The notes under the pieces are model-generated. The model ran no database searches. It had not been told where the DNA came from and worked only from the letters and a program-made list of their open reading frames with translations. A DNA stretch of 64,000 bases from the NCBI GenBank assembly GCA_036245805.1, contig BTRK01000001.1, positions 21,645,087 to 21,709,086 of the forward strand, in the 5' to 3' direction. Numbering within the stretch: position 1 is the stretch's first letter; the number at the start of each line of letters is the position of its first letter. Shown here one piece after another: positions 58,702-64,000 of the stretch. Both the position numbers and the translations under genes were made by a program. Source of the stretch: Pristionchus mayeri (Eukaryota > Nematoda > Chromadorea > Rhabditida > Neodiplogasteridae).

Positions 58702-59746
58702 GCAATGGAAGAGGTAACCAGACTGTGTATCTCTCTCTCCCTCATCCCCCAGTCTTCCCACATGTGGTCATTCAGTTGTGTCCCCCAAAGAGGAAGACTC
58801 GCCTTTCTCTTATTCCGAGATTACCATATGACGCCGATGCTATGCTATAAATCTATCCCTCTCCTCAAGTAGGAACGATCAAAACCCGGGGACATCCATC
58901 CTCCCTTTGCTCGATGTATTTTTATCTTTTTTATTAATTTTGAAAGCGCCCAAAATTTCATTCGCATCTCATCACTCCCATTCAGCAAAATCAATCTGAT
59001 CATACCCATCTTCTTCTGACCCTCTCCCATACCAAAATATGCTAATATGTTTTCTATTAATCAATTTTGTATGGAGTTACAATAATTTAGTGTTCCTAAC
59101 CTCATTGTACCTTTCAAATTTTCTATGCATCTATAAGTTTATCCTAATAGATTCCCCATGAAACTTTTTTCTTGATATGAATGATATGCTCACCTTATTC
59201 TTTTCATGTATCCACTTTCTTCATTATCTATTTCAGTGCCTCTTTATCAAATTCGAGCAATATTTGTACTGATTCAGCCCGTTTCACTTTGATAGCTTGA
59301 TCAAATCAATTGATTGTTATGTTCTGCTTCTCTTCTCAAGATATAAAGTTTTTTTTCAAAGTGCGTGAGGGTCGCATCACAATCTTTTACTGTACAACAA
59401 CGCAAAATTCAGGAAGGGAATTTGGGGGGGGGGGGGCGGAATGTCAATGCCATATTATTGCTATTGGCGTGATTCAAGATAAGCAAAGAATCCCATTTCA
59501 TGAATTAATCATATAGTGCATAATTTTAATAATATAATAAAATATAAACGCTTGATGATCGAGGAAAACGGATTACTGTAGAACCGGAGAATGAAATGGA
59601 CGACGAGTTTTCTCGATGCCACACCAACCTTCTGAATTTTTGTTGTTTTGTTTTTGTTTATTCCCAGCTCTTTCCTCATTCTTTATTTGTTAATTTGAGC
59701 ACCAGGTCAAAGAGGGCGACTCTAATTACCTCTCTGCCAAGCAGTC
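58702..59746. other. Intergenic, between MIG-2-like gene and GET4
   Basis: AT-rich, no exon recognised. A 12-G run occurs near 59427-59437. A candidate trans-splice acceptor before the GET4 ATG is not obvious. Confidence 0.4.
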
Positions 59747-62700
59747 ATGGCCCAGGTAACCTATTTCCTTCAAAGCTATATTTTCTTATGTTTCCGTTAC
59801 CCTATTTCTGTTGCAGGTTTCAAGGCTCGAGAAGAAGCTGGATACGTGTTTTGAGAACAAGGAGTACTACGAAGCCCACCAGATCTGCCGCACTCTCTTC
59901 TATCGTCTTACTGCAGCAGGCAAATTCGATGAGTTGCTGACTCTTCTCGAGAGGGGTTGTCTCACTCTCATCCAAGGTGAGGTTCACTTCATGATTCATT
60001 ACAAAGTGAGTCTTCTCAGTGGGTGAATATGGGAGTGCCTACGATCTCTCGGAAGCATATGCTGAGACTCTTCTCAAGAGCGGAGTGTCTGTCACAAAGG
60101 AACGAATTACTTCTATTGCTAAGGTTAGTAACGTGCCTTTCGTTCCTTCCTCCGACCTGCGACTAACCGAGTGGCTTTCAGATCGTGAAGGGGTTGCCCT
60201 CTCTCATCGACGAGAACATCGAGGACAAAGACAGACGAGTCAAGTTCATCGCTGCTTGCGTCAAATGGTTACTTTTCCTAGTTTTTACTATATTATATTT
60301 ATTTATTTTGTAATTATCATTGCCTTCTTTTGTTTGTTTTCTCATTCATACATGCTCTTGTTGGCTTCAGGTCTCAATCAGTGGCCAGCAGTCCTTCAGA
60401 GAAGGCGCGTGGCTCTCCTGCTCTGCACGGTCTCTTCGCCCGTGTCCTTTACTCTGAGGGATCCGTAGACATGGCCAGATCACACTTCATGCTCAGTGAT
60501 TCCGCCGAGGTAGTCATTATATAAAATTTGTTCCTTTCATTTTCGAATCTCTTAGGTCAAATAGATGGATATGTCAACTGAAAAGAACTGGAATTAAATA
60601 AATGAAGTGTTGACTTGAAATTTAAAACATTTGATGGATTTGCAAGATTCGTATCTGTATTTCTTCCTGTTTCAGGATTACGCCTCGTTCCTGCACGATT
60701 GGTTCACGAGGGGAGAAGTGGAGAAGACGGGCGATCTCTGGATTACCCTCGCTGTCCTCCAGGTATAAAGAATTGGATCTCTTATGCATTTATGAATAGC
60801 AAATAACGCTAAATGAAATCCACGAGCTATTCGTCGGATTCGGTGTTTTTCGTATTTTTTAAATTGTACCAAAACGAAGATATTCGAATTTTCATGAAGG
60901 AGGTAGCTTGTAGGAAACAGATGTTAACACGGGTCTCCTGTAAAAGTGTAGGAATGCTGGCTACTAGAAATATTTTATATCACAGATTTTCATAAAACTT
61001 TGTTGATTGACACTGGGAGGAAGGCTAATCCAGAGGAAGGCTAATCCAGTCAGTTTGATGAAATCTACGCATTATCGATTTTTGTGATCTACAGTATTCA
61101 ATTGACGTATATCAGTCAATTTTAATCGTACAGCGAACTTTTTTTTCATTTTGCTCCTTTTTGAGAGATCTACAATCGCGTCAACGCAGCACAAACGGGC
61201 AAATCACGTCTTCATAGCGAAAAATGCGAAAAACTGAATTTCGTGATGAGAATATCGATTTTCTGGATTCGTATACCATAAACACAATCTTTTTTATTCT
61301 TCCTATGGAATCTCCACGCAAATTTTTTTTTCAGGTTCTGAAAAAAAGCTGTCAAAGACAAAAGAATTTTCGTCCCCAATATACCCTATCATAAATATCT
61401 CAACAATAATTCACAAAATCCTCCTTCTTCTCCCTTGTTCCTCAGGATTCAGCAATCTCTCAGAAGGCTCATGTTATTTAGAACTTTGCTCGACTGCCTA
61501 AGAATCGGACAAATCGGAAAAATCTGGCACAGCAACAAATGACGATTTTCTGAATATCTGATTTTTGGGGTTTTCGAGGGTGCTGAAGACGATACGCAGA
61601 ACAATTTTAGACAAGAAGTCCCCGTTTGCTTCAGAAGACGTAGCGTCGAAAACATTTCATCATTTTCTTCCTAATTAATTCGTCGCATGTACTCGCTAAA
61701 ATTATATATAGTTCGGAATTTGAAGGGATCTCGCCTATCTATTTCATTTATCATAAATTTTAGTTATACTAAATCAAAACAAATAACTTTGAATATAAGT
61801 GTACATAATTTTAGCGAGTATACACGACTAATTAATTGGAAAGAAAATGATGAAATCAGTTTTCGACGCTACGTCTTCTGAAGCGAACGCGGACAGTGAT
61901 AAAACATTTAGGAAAAACAGAAAATACTAGTTCTGAAAAACCCAACTGAGAAAATTCATTCGAGAAATTACCACTTCAGAAACGGACGTTTCAGAAATTT
62001 TATCCGCAACGTGCCGCATTGCACGAGTGCGCACACGTCTTTGGAAGTCATTTTCACATGATTTGAGATATATTATTTAATTTCTGTTTATCCAAAAGAT
62101 TTTAGATGATGCTGAAAAATTCAAAAAAGTTAATAAAAATTCAATAAACTAAATATTTTGATAACGAATAATTGAAATTTCTGAAACGTCCTTATCTGAA
62201 TTGACATTTTTGAAATTAAATTTCTGAAACGTTTTTCTTAAAAATCATTTCTGAAGTGGTAATTTCTGATTTTGTTTTTCCGAAATATCTTATCACCACG
62301 GGAACTCCTTGTGCACAATTGTTCTGCTTATGGTCCTCAGCTCCCTCCTCAGCAACCCCAAAAAATCAGATATTCAGAAAATCATCATTTTTTCCTGTGC
62401 CTCTGCTCGATTCTTACACAAACGCTCTCATATCATTAATATATGGACCATTAAATTCCCTACCGAATGTTTGAATTAACAAGTCTTTATCTTGATTTTA
62501 ATGGAAGTTCTGCTCATTTGAAAAAAATCCGATTTCTTTTTTGCTAAATAATACTGATGAGTAGATCAAGCTTTAGTTCCTCCTCCATAGAGTGGTTGGA
62601 TGAATGATGCTTTCTCTCAGTTGATCTGCCTCCGTCGTGTCTCATTCGCCCGTCGGACGTTCTCCTCCTATCTCTCCACCTCTTCCCCCTCTCTCTCCCC

Positions 62701-63231
62701 TCCCTACAAAGGATCTGGACTGCCCTTCGCTCACTTCTCCTGGCTGCTTCTCAGGATTGTTCCCACCCGAAATGTGATTACCTTCTCTAAATTGAATAGT
62801 TAGATAGAAATAAATCAGTAGTTGAAGTGTTTCAATATATTCAGAAGATAGATATGATTCACATGATAATTAGAAGCAGCGCTAATAACTAATGAATATT
62901 GTTTCGTTGTGCAGGTGCAATACTACGGTGCTCTCATCGCCAAGTTCAAGTCGAATCTGGGAGCGGATGAGACGATTATGGCGTATCTCGATCAGATAGG
63001 ACAATTGTACTTCGGAGTCGCCCCCAAGGGATCAGGAGGAGGAATGTTCGGAAACCTACTTAAGGGTGTGTTAACTACCTGCAGTTCTCTTTTATCACAT
63101 AAGAATGAATGTTGTCAGCGCCTAAAATGTTGATGATATTCTTCAATTGCAGGTCTAATGGGTGGTCAACAAGAGGAGAAGAAGCATCTTCCTTCCTCGG
63201 ATGATGAGAGGGATGATACCAAGGTACTCTG

Positions 63232-63277
<46 letters not shown>

Positions 63278-63457
63278 TATTAATAGTATTGTTCTGGTGA
63301 CATACTTGACCGTCCATATCATCCCCAGTTAGCGCAACATCAACAATTTGGTGTAATATTTCAGGACGCGGATTCGTCTCTGTTCCAGTCGGAGTTGGCT
63401 GCACTCATTAGAGGAGACGCTCCTGTTATGGCACAGCTCGACGATGATTTGGATTAA
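59747..63457 (+). CDS. get-4: GET4 homologue (tail-anchored protein insertion pathway)
   Basis: Cytosolic alpha-helical-repeat protein that with UBL4A/BAG6 hands tail-anchored proteins to the GET3/TRC40 ATPase. The first exon is only MAQ (59747). It continues VSRLEKKLDTCFENKEYYEA, HQICRTLFYRLTAAGKFDEL, GEYGSAYDLSEAYAETLLKS, LPSLIDENIEDKDRRVKFIA, LHGLFARVLYSEGSVDMARS, EDYASFLHDWFTRGEVEKTG, LWITLAVLQ. After a 1.86-kb intron (60763-62620) come LICLRRVSFARRTFSSYLST, GLPFAHFSWLLLRIV, VQYYGALIAKFKSNLGADET, YLDQIGQLYFGVAPKGSGGG, MFGNLLK, LMGGQQEEKK. A final acidic exon ends LDDDLD and TAA at 63455-63457. The YLD-IGQLYFGV-PK and GNLLK-LMGG blocks are family hallmarks. The acidic extension after them seems longer than in mammals. 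Confidence 0.95.
60923..62470. mobile_element. Diverged nested foldback repeats in a GET4 intron, related to the 43.7-kb element
   Basis: At 60925 TTAACACGGGTCTCCTGTAA closely matches the left end of the 1.33-kb element, and the following 'ctacag…gtcaatttt…tacagcga' block resembles its interior. Within 61.5-62.4 kb there are nested inverted repeats: gcttcagaagacgtagcgtcg (61629 on) with its mirror near 61865-61885; gaaattaccacttcagaaa (61965 on) with its mirror near 62250; and a block containing ctgatttttggggttt (61559 on) with its mirror near 62355. The right TTAA end was not found, so boundaries are approximate. Confidence 0.7.
63234..63272 (+). repeat. CT dinucleotide microsatellite
   Basis: About 19 uninterrupted TC units directly after a donor in the last GET4 introns. 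Length polymorphism is likely. Confidence 0.95.
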
Positions 63458-63835
63458 ATTGAGAGTTCAAAGATCAGATGCATATAAGAGTAGTTTATTC
63501 ATTGATTTCTTTTGTTTCATGAAGAAGTTTTATCCCGGGATTGCTCTCCATCACATCAGTTTGTTGATTCACTTGGTTGTTGTAGTTCCGATTGTCTCCC
63601 CGATGACATCACATTATGTTTTCCATTTCGCAAGTGTATAGTGAACCAGACATTTACACTAATTCTGAATTAAAAATCATTGTTTATAAATGCATGCATT
63701 GAGCTACATAATAAATATTTCAATATTGTTCAGCTTGACGCGTCGTGATATCTGTAGCATGTACAGATACGGTATCTGGATTAGGGCTGACTAATGAAGA
63801 GAATCATTCTCCTACTCTGAAAATGTAGGGTAATA

Positions 63836-64000
63836 TTGGGGTGTCCGGAAAGTTCGTATAATTTTTTGTTTTTATTTTTTATTCAATGCTTTACAATTCT
63901 CAGTGACCAAAGTAGGCCCCCTTCTTTCTCACTACCTCCCTCCAGCGATTGGGCAGGGTCTCGATTCCTCTCTTCCAGAATGCGGGTTTCTTCGAGACCG
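63836..64000 (-). mobile_element. Mariner transposon 3' end, transposase C-terminus (runs off the window)
   Basis: On the minus strand, from the window edge to TGA at 63900-63902, the frame reads FWKRGIETLPNRWREVV then KKGAYFGH. This is the mariner transposase C-terminal signature (RGI--LP-RW--V---GAYF). Past the stop, a terminal sequence TTGGGGTGTCCGGAAAGTTC starts at 63836 next to a TA at 63834-63835, as expected for the target site. The rest lies beyond the window, so intactness cannot be judged. Confidence 0.88.

Overview
This window looks like nuclear DNA from a compact, intron-rich invertebrate genome, most likely a rhabditid or diplogastrid nematode (Pristionchus-like). That assignment is an inference. 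It rests on many very short introns (about 43-55 bp in places), AG dinucleotides sitting just before start codons as in spliced-leader trans-splicing, closely spaced same-strand genes, and a Rho-family protein that resembles nematode MIG-2. Nothing bacterial is present. Gene models were built by hand from conserved protein blocks and splice signals. Outer coordinates are usually firm to the base; some internal exons are not.

Layout. 0.4-3.0 kb (-): a complete Gi/o-like G-protein alpha subunit. 5.6-7.0 kb (+): a small four-helix membrane protein with a LINE fragment lodged in it. 7.5-8.6 kb (-): a second multi-pass membrane protein. 9.5-9.9 kb (+): a small Cys-rich membrane protein, 5' end unresolved. 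10.6-18.2 kb (+): the U4/U6.U5 tri-snRNP protein PRPF6/Prp6. It is followed on the same strand by a Ser/Arg-rich coiled-coil protein (18.7-20.7 kb) and a small charged protein (21.1-22.2 kb), which may form a transcription cluster. 22.7-25.5 kb (-): a stomatin/MEC-2-type SPFH protein. 25.5-32.6 kb: a gene-poor, strongly purine-biased tract with a 24-G run and minisatellites. 32.6-33.6 kb (-): an MTFP1/MTP18 homologue. 34.1-38.1 kb (+): a C-terminal-motor kinesin (kinesin-14). 38.6-45.9 kb (+): a small GST-C-like domain followed by cytosolic phenylalanyl-tRNA synthetase alpha, either two cistrons or one fused protein, with a secreted-protein gene nested antisense in a FARS intron (41.1-41.8 kb). 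45.9-50.8 kb: gene-poor, pyrimidine-rich on the + strand. 50.8-52.7 kb (-): a Met/Gln/Pro-rich RNA-binding protein with RRM-like folds. 52.8-56.7 kb (-): a secreted protein with many Cys-rich modules and a 12-copy Ser/Thr repeat. 57.4-58.7 kb (+): a MIG-2/Rac-like GTPase. 59.7-63.5 kb (+): GET4. 63.8 kb to the end: the 3' end of a mariner transposon.

The most unusual theme is the number of long, near-perfect inverted repeats (foldback elements) inside introns of housekeeping genes: 118 bp, 166 bp, 422 bp, 1,330 bp, and a diverged nested set of about 1.5 kb. There are also two TIR-bearing MITEs. Two of these carry clean target-site duplications (TTAA; an 8-bp repeat), and a third palindrome is essentially an entire 103-bp intron. 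All would be transcribed as long hairpins in pre-mRNA. The second notable point is the FARS locus, where a canonical intron would join an eEF1B-like GST-C domain in frame to the synthetase.
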